A program made the translations under genes and the position numbers. A DNA stretch of 64,000 nucleotides from Zhengella mangrovi (GTDB lineage: Bacteria > Pseudomonadota > Alphaproteobacteria > Rhizobiales > Rhizobiaceae): assembly GCF_002727065.1 (NCBI RefSeq), contig NZ_PDVP01000012.1, positions 62,001 through 126,000 of the forward strand, in the 5' to 3' direction. Of the stretch, positions 35,972 to 43,528 are shown piece by piece (the stretch's first letter is position 1; every line of letters starts with the position of its first letter). The notes beneath the pieces are model-generated. The model was not told the origin of the DNA. It was given only the letters and a program-made list of their open reading frames with translations, and did no database searches.

Positions 35972-37764
35972 TGCCGCCACCAGGTCTGGAGCTGGTAGCC
36001 GTAGACCGGCGTCTTGTCGGGGTGGTGGATCGCGCTGGCGTGCGCCACGCGCTGACCTTCCAGGTGGTAGAGCGGCACCAGGTAGTGACCGGAGAGAAGG
36101 ACCCGGTCATAGGCGCGCACCGCGGTGACGAAATCGTCCTCGTCGCGCGCCTTGAGGAAGGCATCGATCATCGCGTCGATGGCCGGGTTGGCGACGCCGG
36201 CGAAATTGTAGGTGCCCTGCAGGTCGCGTGACGCCGAACCCCACCGGCCGATCTGTTCGGCGCCGGGCGACAGCGAAGAGTAGTAGAACTGCATCATCAC
36301 GTCATAGTCGTAGGTCTGCAGACGCTGCTGGTACTGCGCGTCATCGACGCTTCGCAGCTCGGCCTCGATACCCAGCATGCCGAGCGTCCGGCGCCAGGCC
36401 GATGCCAGCGCATCACCGGATTTGCCGCGCAGCAGGATCTCGAAGCGAACCGGCTTCCCTTCCGGTGTCAGCAGGTGCCGGTCCTCAAGTCTGTAGCCCG
36501 CTTGCTTCAGGATGTTGAAAGCGTGACGCATGAAGGTCCGGTCGCGGCCGGACCCGTCCGAAACCGGCGGTTCGAGCGTCCCGTCCATGGCAGCCGGTTC
36601 GACCGCATCGGGGAAGGGCGCAAGAAGCGCTTGCTCCTCCTCGCTTGCCCGGCGTCCGTGCGATCCCAGCGCTGATCCGTCGAAGAAGCTCTTGGTGCGC
36701 GTGTAGGCGCCGTTGAACAGGTTGCGGTTGATCCACTCGAAGTCGAGAAGACCCGAAAGCGCTTCGCGAAGCGCCTTGTCGGCAAACAGCGGACGCCGCG
36801 TGTTGAACACGAAGCCGAGCATGCCGGACGGAAGGCCTTCGTCGAACTCCGACCGGACGACGCGCCCGTTCGTGACGGCGGGGAAATCGTATTCGCTCTG
36901 CCAGCGCATCGGGTCCCTGTCGACGAACACGTCCACGAGGCCCTTCTTGAAGGCTTCGAACATGGTGCTTTCGTCGCGGAAATAGAGGATCTGGATCTCG
37001 TCGTAATTGTCGAAGCCGCGTTTCGACGGGAGATCCTTCGCCCAGTAGTCGGGATTGCGCTTCAGCGTGATCGACTGGCCGGGATCGACCGCCGAGATCA
37101 CGTAGGGGCCGGACGCCACCATCGGCTTCAGCGACGACTTGTCGAACGTGTCGAAATCGGTCGTCTTCTCGGGCAGGATGGGCAGCAGCGCCAGCAGCAG
37201 CGGCAGCTCGCGGTCGGCCTTGTCGTTGAAAGTGAAGCGTACCTTGTGCTCGCCGGTCTTCTCGATGGCATCGACGCCATCGAGCCAGCGCCGGTACAGC
37301 GGGCGCGCCTTTTCCCGCATCAGTTTCATCGAGAAGAGAACATCCTCGACCCGGATCGGCGTGCCGTCGGAAAAGCGGGCGCTCTCGTCGAGCGTGAACT
37401 CGATGAACGTGCGCTCCTCGTCGGTCTCGACCTGCCGGGCGATCAGCGGATAGAGCGTGAAGGCCTCGTCGCGCGACCGCGCCATCAGGCTTTCAAAGAC
37501 GTTGTAGCCGAACTCCTGGTCGAAAAGGCCGCGCGCCGCGTCGCCCTGGACGATGAAGGGATTGAGTGAATTGAACGTTCCGCGCACCGCATAGACGATG
37601 CGCCCGCCCTTGGGCGCCTCCGGGTTGGCATAGGGAAAATGGTCAAACCCCTCGGGCAGGGCAGGGGCGCCGTGCATCGAGATCGCGTGAACCGGGTCGC
37701 TGCGCCCGGCGCCTGTCAGCATGAGAATGGCGGCCAGGGCGAGGACTAGGCGTTGGAATGGCAT
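35968..37764 (-). CDS. Extracellular solute-binding protein, family 5 (YejA-like), orphan
   Basis: The 598-residue periplasmic protein has a signal peptide (MPFQRLVLALAAILMLTGAG, cleavage near residue 22-27). The family 5 lobes include EAPKGGRIVYAVRGTFNSLN, the substrate-lobe helix region and GPYVISAVDPGQSITLKRNP. Length and the EAPKGG start match the YejA group, which binds peptides or microcin C-like compounds. No permease or ATPase gene is next to it, so it must work with a transporter encoded elsewhere. It overlaps mazG, an unusual partner. The divergent neighbour is the IalB-family gene. Confidence 0.9.
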   Translation of the reverse strand: MPFQRLVLALAAILMLTGAGRSDPVHAISMHGAPALPEGFDHFPYANPEAPKGGRIVYAVRGTFNSLNPFIVQGDAARGLFDQEFGYNVFESLMARSRDEAFTLYPLIARQVETDEERTFIEFTLDESARFSDGTPIRVEDVLFSMKLMREKARPLYRRWLDGVDAIEKTGEHKVRFTFNDKADRELPLLLALLPILPEKTTDFDTFDKSSLKPMVASGPYVISAVDPGQSITLKRNPDYWAKDLPSKRGFDNYDEIQILYFRDESTMFEAFKKGLVDVFVDRDPMRWQSEYDFPAVTNGRVVRSEFDEGLPSGMLGFVFNTRRPLFADKALREALSGLLDFEWINRNLFNGAYTRTKSFFDGSALGSHGRRASEEEQALLAPFPDAVEPAAMDGTLEPPVSDGSGRDRTFMRHAFNILKQAGYRLEDRHLLTPEGKPVRFEILLRGKSGDALASAWRRTLGMLGIEAELRSVDDAQYQQRLQTYDYDVMMQFYYSSLSPGAEQIGRWGSASRDLQGTYNFAGVANPAIDAMIDAFLKARDEDDFVTAVRAYDRVLLSGHYLVPLYHLEGQRVAHASAIHHPDKTPVYGYQLQTWWRQ

Positions 37765-37922
37765 GGGACGGCCCCGTTGGCGGTGGACGGCTTGATTCGT
37801 TCAGGAAGGTAGCATGCATGTCCGGCGGCTCAATGTCTGTCGCCGCACCGGCTGCGCGCCTTCCGCCTCCCTTCGATGCTTGCCCTCGGACGCGCCACGG
37901 TGTAACACCCGCGCGAATACCC

Positions 37923-37936
37923 ATGTTGGCCAACAT
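37923..37936. promoter_or_regulatory. 14-bp perfect palindrome in divergent intergenic region
   Basis: ATGTTGGCCAACAT is identical to its reverse complement. It lies between the divergent solute-binding protein gene and the IalB-family gene (260-base gap), 89 bases before the latter, and could be a dimeric regulator site. No regulator is identified. Confidence 0.35.
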
Positions 37937-38024
37937 TGTTCCGGCGACATGTATTTGCCTTATTTGGGCAACACCAGAGCAGCTGGCGGCGGCGAGAGGT
38001 CGCCTGTGGATTAAGAGGAAAGAC

Positions 38025-38642
38025 ATGATGAAGAAGCTGACCCTTGCAGCTTTCGCCCTGGCCCTCGCTGGCATGGCGCCTGCAACGCCCGCATCTGCCC
38101 AGCAGCGTGATATTCCCGAGGGCTGGTTCAAGCTCTGCCAGAAGCAGAAGGACAGCGATGTCTGCAACGTGCAGTTCATCAAGGCGGCCAAGGAGACCGG
38201 ACAGCTCCTCGTCGGCATTTCGCTGATCGAACTGAGCGGCAAGGCCCAGCGCCGGATCATCCAGATCACGGTTCCGCCCATGCGCATCCTGCCGCCCGGC
38301 ATCGGCCTGCAGATTGACGGCGGCAAGACCGCCAAGCTCGACTACGTGATCTGCCCGATCCAGCCGTCGCCGAGCTGCATTGCCGAAGCACCGCTGACCG
38401 ACGAGATCATCAATTCCTTCAAGCGCGGCGGCGAGCTCACCATCACCGCGGTGAACTTCCAGAACCAGCCGACCCCGGTCAAGGTGACCCTCTCCGGCTT
38501 CACCGAGGCCTACGACGGCGAGCCGATCAAGCAGTCGGACTACGAAGAGCGCCAGAAGAAGCTGCAGGAAGAGATCGCCAAGCGCCAGGAGGAGTTCCAG
38601 AAGAAGCTCCAGGCCGAACAGGACAAGGCGAAGTCGAACTGA
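38025..38642 (+). CDS. IalB (invasion-associated locus B) family secreted protein
   Basis: The 205-residue protein has a signal peptide (MMKKLTLAAFALALAGMAPA, cleavage after SA-Q near residue 26). The IalB domain (about 35-160) contains the paired cysteines of the family (LCQKQ, DVCNVQF, VICPIQPSPSC), consistent with periplasmic disulfides. The last 45 residues form a highly charged heptad-like coil (EERQKKLQEEIAKRQEEF) beyond the usual domain. Function in non-pathogens is unknown. I choose the ATG at 38025 with AGAGGAA upstream; the open frame extends 89 codons further upstream but lacks a signal peptide there. Confidence 0.88.
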   Translation: MMKKLTLAAFALALAGMAPATPASAQQRDIPEGWFKLCQKQKDSDVCNVQFIKAAKETGQLLVGISLIELSGKAQRRIIQITVPPMRILPPGIGLQIDGGKTAKLDYVICPIQPSPSCIAEAPLTDEIINSFKRGGELTITAVNFQNQPTPVKVTLSGFTEAYDGEPIKQSDYEERQKKLQEEIAKRQEEFQKKLQAEQDKAKSN

Positions 38643-38668
38643 GTTTGCCTTCCATCGACAGAATGCGG

Positions 38669-38693
38669 AACGGGGCCTTGCGGCCCCGTTTTT
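38669..38693 (+). terminator. Rho-independent terminator after the IalB gene
   Basis: Stem AACGGGGCC (38669-38677) pairs with GGCCCCGTT (38682-38690) across a 4-base loop and continues into TTTTT. It lies 26 bases after the IalB-family stop and before the convergent hspQ stop. Confidence 0.92.
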
Positions 38694-38722
38694 CGTTCTA
38701 CCGGTTCATCTCTTGCGACCGG

Positions 38723-39055
38723 TCAGTGCATGCTGGCTTCGCGCGGCACGTAAAGCCCGTCGCTCATCCCGGCAAAAAATTCCTGGACCTGGGGGTGGCG
38801 CACCGGTTCGCCGGTCTCGTCGGGCAGCAGGTTCTGTTCTGACACGTAGGCGACATACTCGGTCTCGGCATTCTCGGCGAACAGGTGATAGAAAGGCTGA
38901 TCCTTTCGCGGCCGGATTTCGGCCGGGATCGCCTCGTACCATTCCTCGGTATTGGCAAAGACCGGATCGACATCGAAGACCACGCCACGAAACGGAAACA
39001 ACCGGTGACGCACGACCTGTCCGATCTGGAACTTGGCTTCGTTGATCTTGCTCAT
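38723..39055 (-). CDS. hspQ: Heat shock protein HspQ (hemimethylated-DNA-binding YccV domain)
   Basis: The 110-residue YccV-domain protein has the family segments KFQIGQVVRHRLFPFRGVVF, VDPVFANTEEWYEAIP and PRKDQPFYHLFAEN, ending YVAYVSEQNLLPD. In enterobacteria HspQ promotes Lon-dependent degradation and was also described as binding hemimethylated oriC. I take the ATG at 39055, where the family sequence starts. It is monocistronic and convergent with the IalB-family gene. Confidence 0.93.
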   Translation of the reverse strand: MSKINEAKFQIGQVVRHRLFPFRGVVFDVDPVFANTEEWYEAIPAEIRPRKDQPFYHLFAENAETEYVAYVSEQNLLPDETGEPVRHPQVQEFFAGMSDGLYVPREASMH

Positions 39056-39358
39056 GGATTCCACGTACTCCCGAAACCCTTATGTGGGATCCTGACGCAA
39101 TCGTTCAATCCCTCCCGGGATGAAGGCCTGTGAGCCGTGCGCTGGACCTGGCAGATGATGCCAGGATAGCATTGGATGGATGAACCATCGCTGAACCGCC
39201 GGACGGCATTCGCTTTTCCGTCGGACAAGGAATTTCCGCCCGGCATGGCGTGACGCCGTCGGCCTGCTTGTGTATGGGAGGCATGGAGATCTCCCGGGCT
39301 GGGAGACTTCCGGCTTCACCTGTCACCTGCCAAAGCCACGGACGGCCACAGTCAATCC
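39056..39358. other. 303-bp divergent intergenic region, hspQ and AEC carrier
   Basis: I find no gene, RNA or clear operator here. It should hold the two divergent promoters; a heat-shock promoter for hspQ could not be assigned with confidence. A local inverted repeat GGGAG...CTCCC (about 39276-39295) is the only visible structure. Confidence 0.5.
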
Positions 39359-40321
39359 ATGAGCAATGTCATCGGCCTCGTGCTGCCATTCTTCGGGCTG
39401 ATTCTTCTCGGATTCGTCGTCGCACGCATCACCCGCCAGCCGGTCGAGGCGCTGGGCTGGATGAACACGTTCATCATCTACATCGCCCTGCCGGCGCTGT
39501 TTTTCCAGCTTCTCTCCAAGACACCGATCGAGAAACTGACCGAGTGGGGATATATCTTCGGCTCCGTCTTCTCCACCTACACGATCTTTGCGCTCATGTT
39601 CGTCATCTCGGTCATCCGCTCCCGCGGCGAGATCGCCGAGAGCACGATCAAGGGGCTCGGGGCCGCGTATGGCAACATCGGCTACATGGGGCCGGGCCTG
39701 GCGCTGCTCGCACTGGGGCAGGAGGCCGCGGTTCCCGTGGCCCTCATCTTCTGTTTCGAAAACATCCTGCACTTTGCCATTGCCCCGCTGATGATGGGGC
39801 TCGCCGGCGGCACCAACGAACCGCCATTGCAAACCGCGATCGGTGTCCTCCGCAAGATCGCGCTGCATCCCTTCATCCTGGCGACGATCGTCGGCGTCGG
39901 CGCGGCGGCGGCTCACTTCACCCCGCCCGTGCCGCTGGAGCGGCTGTTGCAATATCTTGCCAATGCCGCCGCTCCCTGCGCGCTGTTCGTCATGGGCGTG
40001 ACGCTGGCCTTGCGACCGCTGAAGCGCATTCCCTCCGAGATCGGGCTGATCGTGCCGCTCAAGCTCATTGTCCATCCGCTGATCTGCTGGATCGCGCTCA
40101 GCTGGATCGGCAATTTCGATCCTGTCTGGGTCTGGTCGGCCGTGCTGCTGGCAGGCCTGCCCACCGCGACGAACGTTTTCGTCATCGCGCAGCAATATGG
40201 CGTCTGGATCGAACGCGCCTCGGCGACGATCCTCGTGACCACGACCATCTCGGTCGTTTCAGTGACCGGACTGCTGCTGCTTGTCACGGGCGGATATCTT
40301 CCCGCCGACCTCTTTCCCTAG
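39359..40321 (+). CDS. AEC-family (auxin efflux carrier-like) transporter
   Basis: The 320-residue membrane protein has about ten hydrophobic helices in two halves. The family N-terminus is VIGLVLPFFGLILLGFVVAR and the unwound-helix region is FIIYIALPALFFQLLSKTP; AAYGNIGYMGPGLALLALG is the conserved segment of the first half. Bacterial members export or import organic acids such as malate or malonate; the substrate here is unknown. Its last 63 bases overlap the convergent UbiH-like gene. Confidence 0.9.
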   Translation: MSNVIGLVLPFFGLILLGFVVARITRQPVEALGWMNTFIIYIALPALFFQLLSKTPIEKLTEWGYIFGSVFSTYTIFALMFVISVIRSRGEIAESTIKGLGAAYGNIGYMGPGLALLALGQEAAVPVALIFCFENILHFAIAPLMMGLAGGTNEPPLQTAIGVLRKIALHPFILATIVGVGAAAAHFTPPVPLERLLQYLANAAAPCALFVMGVTLALRPLKRIPSEIGLIVPLKLIVHPLICWIALSWIGNFDPVWVWSAVLLAGLPTATNVFVIAQQYGVWIERASATILVTTTISVVSVTGLLLLVTGGYLPADLFP

Positions 40322-41506
40322 GGAACGGATCTCCGTACCCATTCGCCGGAAGCCGCTGCCGGGCGCCATGCCCTCGCGCATGAAGAAGCTTCGCAGCGGC
40401 GAAAGCGCCCGCAACAGGCCGAGACCCGCGCTGCGCGCCATCTGCGCCGGCAGGAAATCGGACAGCAGCGCCGTGTTGAGCGCATTGACTGCACCGGCCC
40501 GCGCCAGCACGTCCGGCCGCCGGCGCGCCGAATAGGCGTTCAGGACATCCGGCGCACCCGGGTCGGAAGCGTTGCGCAGGCAGGAGACCAGGTCCTTTGC
40601 ATCGCGCAAGCCGAGGTTCAGTCCCTGCGCTCCGATCGGCGGGAAGACATGGGCCGATTCGCCGACGAGGGCGATCCGCTTGTCGGCGAATCGCGCCGGC
40701 AGTCCCGTCGACAGCGGCCAAGTCTGGCGCGGACCGGGGTCCGAAACCTTGCCGAGCATGGAATGCATCCGCCGTTCGACGGCCAGGCAGAAGGACGCCT
40801 CGTCGAGCGAGGCAAGGAGGTCCGCTTCGTCCGGGCTGGTCACCCAGACCAGGCTTGACCGGTTGGGATCGGCCAGCGGCACCTGCGTGCACGGGCCATG
40901 CTCGGTATGCAGTTCGGTGGACGTATCCTCGTGCGTGATGGCGTGACGGAACGTCGTCACGAGGGCAACCTGCGGCAATGGCCGGGAATGAACACGGATG
41001 CCGGCAGCCTCGCGTCCGCCGGAAGACCGGCCGTCGGCCGCCACCGCGCATTTCGCGACGAGGACCTCTCCGCCGTCCAGCGTGATCGTCACGGCCTCCG
41101 GATCCGTGGCCCACGCCAGCACCGGTTTCTCGATCCGCTCGATCGCGCCGCTTTTCGCGACAGCCTCCGATAGACGGCGGTTGAGCACTGTGTTCGTGAT
41201 GTTCCAGCCGAACGCCTCCTCGCCGATTTCCGCCGACCGGAAGGCGACGGTGGGACTGCGAACCAGCCGCGACGTGGCATCGACGATACGCATGACGCGC
41301 AGCGGCGCCGCTTCGCCAGCTTCGAACGTAACGCCGAGAGAAGCAAGGAACGCCATTCCCGGCGCCATGATCGCCGTCGTTCGCCGGTCATCCGGCCGTG
41401 GCGGCGGGCCTGCGAGGCAGACTTGGCGCCCGGATTCGGCCAGTGCAAGCGCGGCCGCCATTCCGGCAGGTCCGGCGCCGACAACGATGATCCCGCATTC
41501 CCTCAT
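40259..41506 (-). CDS. UbiH/UbiF-family FAD-dependent monooxygenase
   Basis: The 415-residue flavoprotein hydroxylase has the Rossmann FAD loop IIVVGAGPAGMAAALAL at the N-terminus, the DG motif KCAVAADGRSSG and the second FAD motif region ALVGESAHVFPPIGAQGLNL. In the last, the usual GD is GE, a conservative change at a ribityl contact. Family members hydroxylate ubiquinone precursors or other aromatic rings with NAD(P)H and oxygen. No other ubi gene is nearby. The start is the ATG at 41506; the 3' end overlaps the AEC carrier gene by 63 bases. Confidence 0.87.
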   Translation of the reverse strand: MRECGIIVVGAGPAGMAAALALAESGRQVCLAGPPPRPDDRRTTAIMAPGMAFLASLGVTFEAGEAAPLRVMRIVDATSRLVRSPTVAFRSAEIGEEAFGWNITNTVLNRRLSEAVAKSGAIERIEKPVLAWATDPEAVTITLDGGEVLVAKCAVAADGRSSGGREAAGIRVHSRPLPQVALVTTFRHAITHEDTSTELHTEHGPCTQVPLADPNRSSLVWVTSPDEADLLASLDEASFCLAVERRMHSMLGKVSDPGPRQTWPLSTGLPARFADKRIALVGESAHVFPPIGAQGLNLGLRDAKDLVSCLRNASDPGAPDVLNAYSARRRPDVLARAGAVNALNTALLSDFLPAQMARSAGLGLLRALSPLRSFFMREGMAPGSGFRRMGTEIRSLGKEVGGKISARDKQQQSGH

Positions 41507-41659
41507 GGTCCGTCCATTCACTCCCGTGCGACGACACTGGCATTCGAGAGAGGGTATATGGCACCACCCCGTCGTCGGCAATGCAGGGTAGAGAGTGACA
41601 TTGGTCTTGTTCGCGTGTATGCGCGTGGACTAGGGTCCGCCTGGATAAGGGGAGGGGAC

Positions 41660-41701
41660 ATGTTGCCCAAGCAATCGTCGGCACGAGCGGAGCGCGGATG
41701 A
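41660..41701 (+). CDS. 13-codon leader ORF overlapping pcs
   Basis: ATG at 41660 encodes MLPKQSSARAERG and stops at 41699-41701, overlapping the pcs ATG (41698) as ATGA. It has a strong ribosome site, GGAGGGGAC, immediately upstream, whereas the pcs ATG has only a weak one (GAGCGGAGC). It could couple or gate translation of pcs. Being so short, it may also be a chance frame. Confidence 0.45.
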   Translation: MLPKQSSARAERG

Positions 41702-42444
41702 AACGACCGCTTTTCAGCCGCCCCACCGGCAAGAAGGTGACCTGGCCGCAGGCCAAGGCCTTCTCCGTTCATCTGCTGACCGCCTCCGGTTCCTTCCTGG
41801 CGTTCCTGTCGCTCGTCGCCTGCGCCGAGGAGCGATGGACGGCCATGTTCCTGTGGCTCGGGCTGGCCCTGTTCGTCGACGGCATCGACGGGCCGATGGC
41901 GCGCAAGCTGCAGGTGAAATCGGTGCTGCCGACCTGGTCGGGCGACATGCTCGACAACGTGATCGACTATGTCACCTACGTCCTCATTCCCGCCTTTGCC
42001 CTCTACAATCGCGGCTTCATGGGCGAGGGACTGTCGTTCCTGTCGGCCGCCATCATCGTGATTTCCAGCGCGGTCTACTACGCCGACACGTCGATGAAGA
42101 CGAAGGAGAACTTTTTCAAGGGCTTCCCGGTCGTCTGGAACATGCTTGTCTTCACGCTGTTCATCATCGAACCGGGCGAGTGGACGTCCTTTGCGGCCGT
42201 CGTTTTCTCCGCCGTTCTCACCTTCCTGCCGATCAATTTCCTCCATCCCGTGCGCGTCAAGCGGTTGCGCGAGATCAACCTGCCGGTCTTCCTGGCCTGG
42301 TGCGCCTTCGGCGTGATCGCGCTGGTCCAGGAAATGCAGGCGAGCGTATGGGTCAAGGCTGGCATCACCGCGACCGGCCTCTACCTCTACTGGATCGGTG
42401 CCATCATGCAGTTGTTCCCAAATTTCGGCAAAAGGAGCCAGTGA
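41698..42444 (+). CDS. pcs: Phosphatidylcholine synthase
   Basis: The 248-residue integral membrane CDP-alcohol phosphotransferase has about eight hydrophobic helices. The active-site motif is DGIDGPMARKL followed by GDMLDNVIDYVTY, in the Pcs spacing of the D-G...A-R...G...D...D pattern. Pcs condenses CDP-diacylglycerol with choline to phosphatidylcholine in one step, a pathway typical of rhizobia, Brucella and Agrobacterium. It is preceded by a 13-codon leader ORF. The quinone reductase follows after 2 bases and is probably cotranscribed. Confidence 0.95.
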   Translation: MKRPLFSRPTGKKVTWPQAKAFSVHLLTASGSFLAFLSLVACAEERWTAMFLWLGLALFVDGIDGPMARKLQVKSVLPTWSGDMLDNVIDYVTYVLIPAFALYNRGFMGEGLSFLSAAIIVISSAVYYADTSMKTKENFFKGFPVVWNMLVFTLFIIEPGEWTSFAAVVFSAVLTFLPINFLHPVRVKRLREINLPVFLAWCAFGVIALVQEMQASVWVKAGITATGLYLYWIGAIMQLFPNFGKRSQ

Positions 42445-42446
42445 TC

Positions 42447-43424
42447 ATGCACAAGGCTGTTCGCGTTCACGAAACCGGCGGACCCGACGTTCTTCGCTAC
42501 GACGACGTCGAGACACCGACGCCCGGCAAGGGCGAGGCGCTGATCCGTCATACGGCTATCGGCATGAATTTTATCGACACCTATTTCCGCACCGGCCTCT
42601 ACCCGGCGCCGGCCGGCCTGCCCTTCATTCCGGGCAACGAGGGCGCCGGCGTCGTCGAGGCCATCGGCGAGGGTGTCAGCGAAGTGGCCGTGGGCGACCG
42701 CGTGGCCTATGCCGCCGGCCTTGGTGCCTACGCGGAAAAGCGGGTGATCCCGTCCGACCGGCTCGTCCGGATCCCCGATGGCGTCAGCGACGACCAGGCC
42801 GCGGGAATGATGCTCAAGGGCATGACCGCCTGGTATCTCCTGCGCCGTACCCATGCGGTCAAGCCGGGCGAAACGATCCTGTTTCATGCCGCGGCCGGCG
42901 GTGTCGGCCTGATCGCCGGACAGTGGGCCAAGCATCTGGGCGCCAACGTCATCGGCACCGCAGGCTCGCCCGACAAGATCGAGCTGGCGCTTGCCCATGG
43001 CTATGACGAGGTGATCAACTACCGCGACCAGGATTTCGTCGCCGAGGTGGCCCGCCTGACCGGCGGCAAGAAATGCGACGTGGTCTACGATTCGGTGGGC
43101 AAGGATACCTATCCCGGATCGCTGGACTGCCTGAAGCCCTTCGGCCTGTTCGTATCCTTCGGCCAGTCGTCCGGTCCGATCGAGGGGTTCAACCTGGCGC
43201 ACCTGTCGCAGAAGGGCTCGCTGTTCGCCACCCGTCCGACGCTGTTCACCTATGTCGCGGCCCGCGAGGACCTGGAACAGGCAGCCGGCGAACTGTTCGA
43301 TCTCGTCTCGCGCGGCATCGTCACCATCAACATCAACCAGCGCTATGACCTCAAGGATGTCGCCCGGGCCCATCGTGATCTGGAAGGCCGAAAGACCACG
43401 GGGACAACCGTTCTCATCCCTTGA
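42447..43424 (+). CDS. qor: Zinc-free NADPH:quinone reductase (QorA-type MDR)
   Basis: The 325-residue medium-chain reductase matches the E. coli QorA layout. GMNFIDTYFRTGLYP is in the catalytic domain, PFIPGNEGAGVVEAIGEGV is the MDR signature, and the NADPH loop is HAAAGGVGLIAGQWA. No structural or catalytic zinc cysteines are present. It reduces quinones with NADPH. The ATG at 42447 has AAAGGAG ten bases upstream; an open frame extending 204 codons further upstream runs through pcs and is rejected. Confidence 0.92.
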   Translation: MHKAVRVHETGGPDVLRYDDVETPTPGKGEALIRHTAIGMNFIDTYFRTGLYPAPAGLPFIPGNEGAGVVEAIGEGVSEVAVGDRVAYAAGLGAYAEKRVIPSDRLVRIPDGVSDDQAAGMMLKGMTAWYLLRRTHAVKPGETILFHAAAGGVGLIAGQWAKHLGANVIGTAGSPDKIELALAHGYDEVINYRDQDFVAEVARLTGGKKCDVVYDSVGKDTYPGSLDCLKPFGLFVSFGQSSGPIEGFNLAHLSQKGSLFATRPTLFTYVAAREDLEQAAGELFDLVSRGIVTININQRYDLKDVARAHRDLEGRKTTGTTVLIP

Positions 43425-43528
43425 TTTGTTGCGCAAAACCTTGAAGCTGTTTCAAATCGGGCAGGGCTAAAGAACACGGGAGTGCCGTTTAGACTGGCTG
43501 GGTTGGGATTTGCGAGGGGTAGGGCCGT

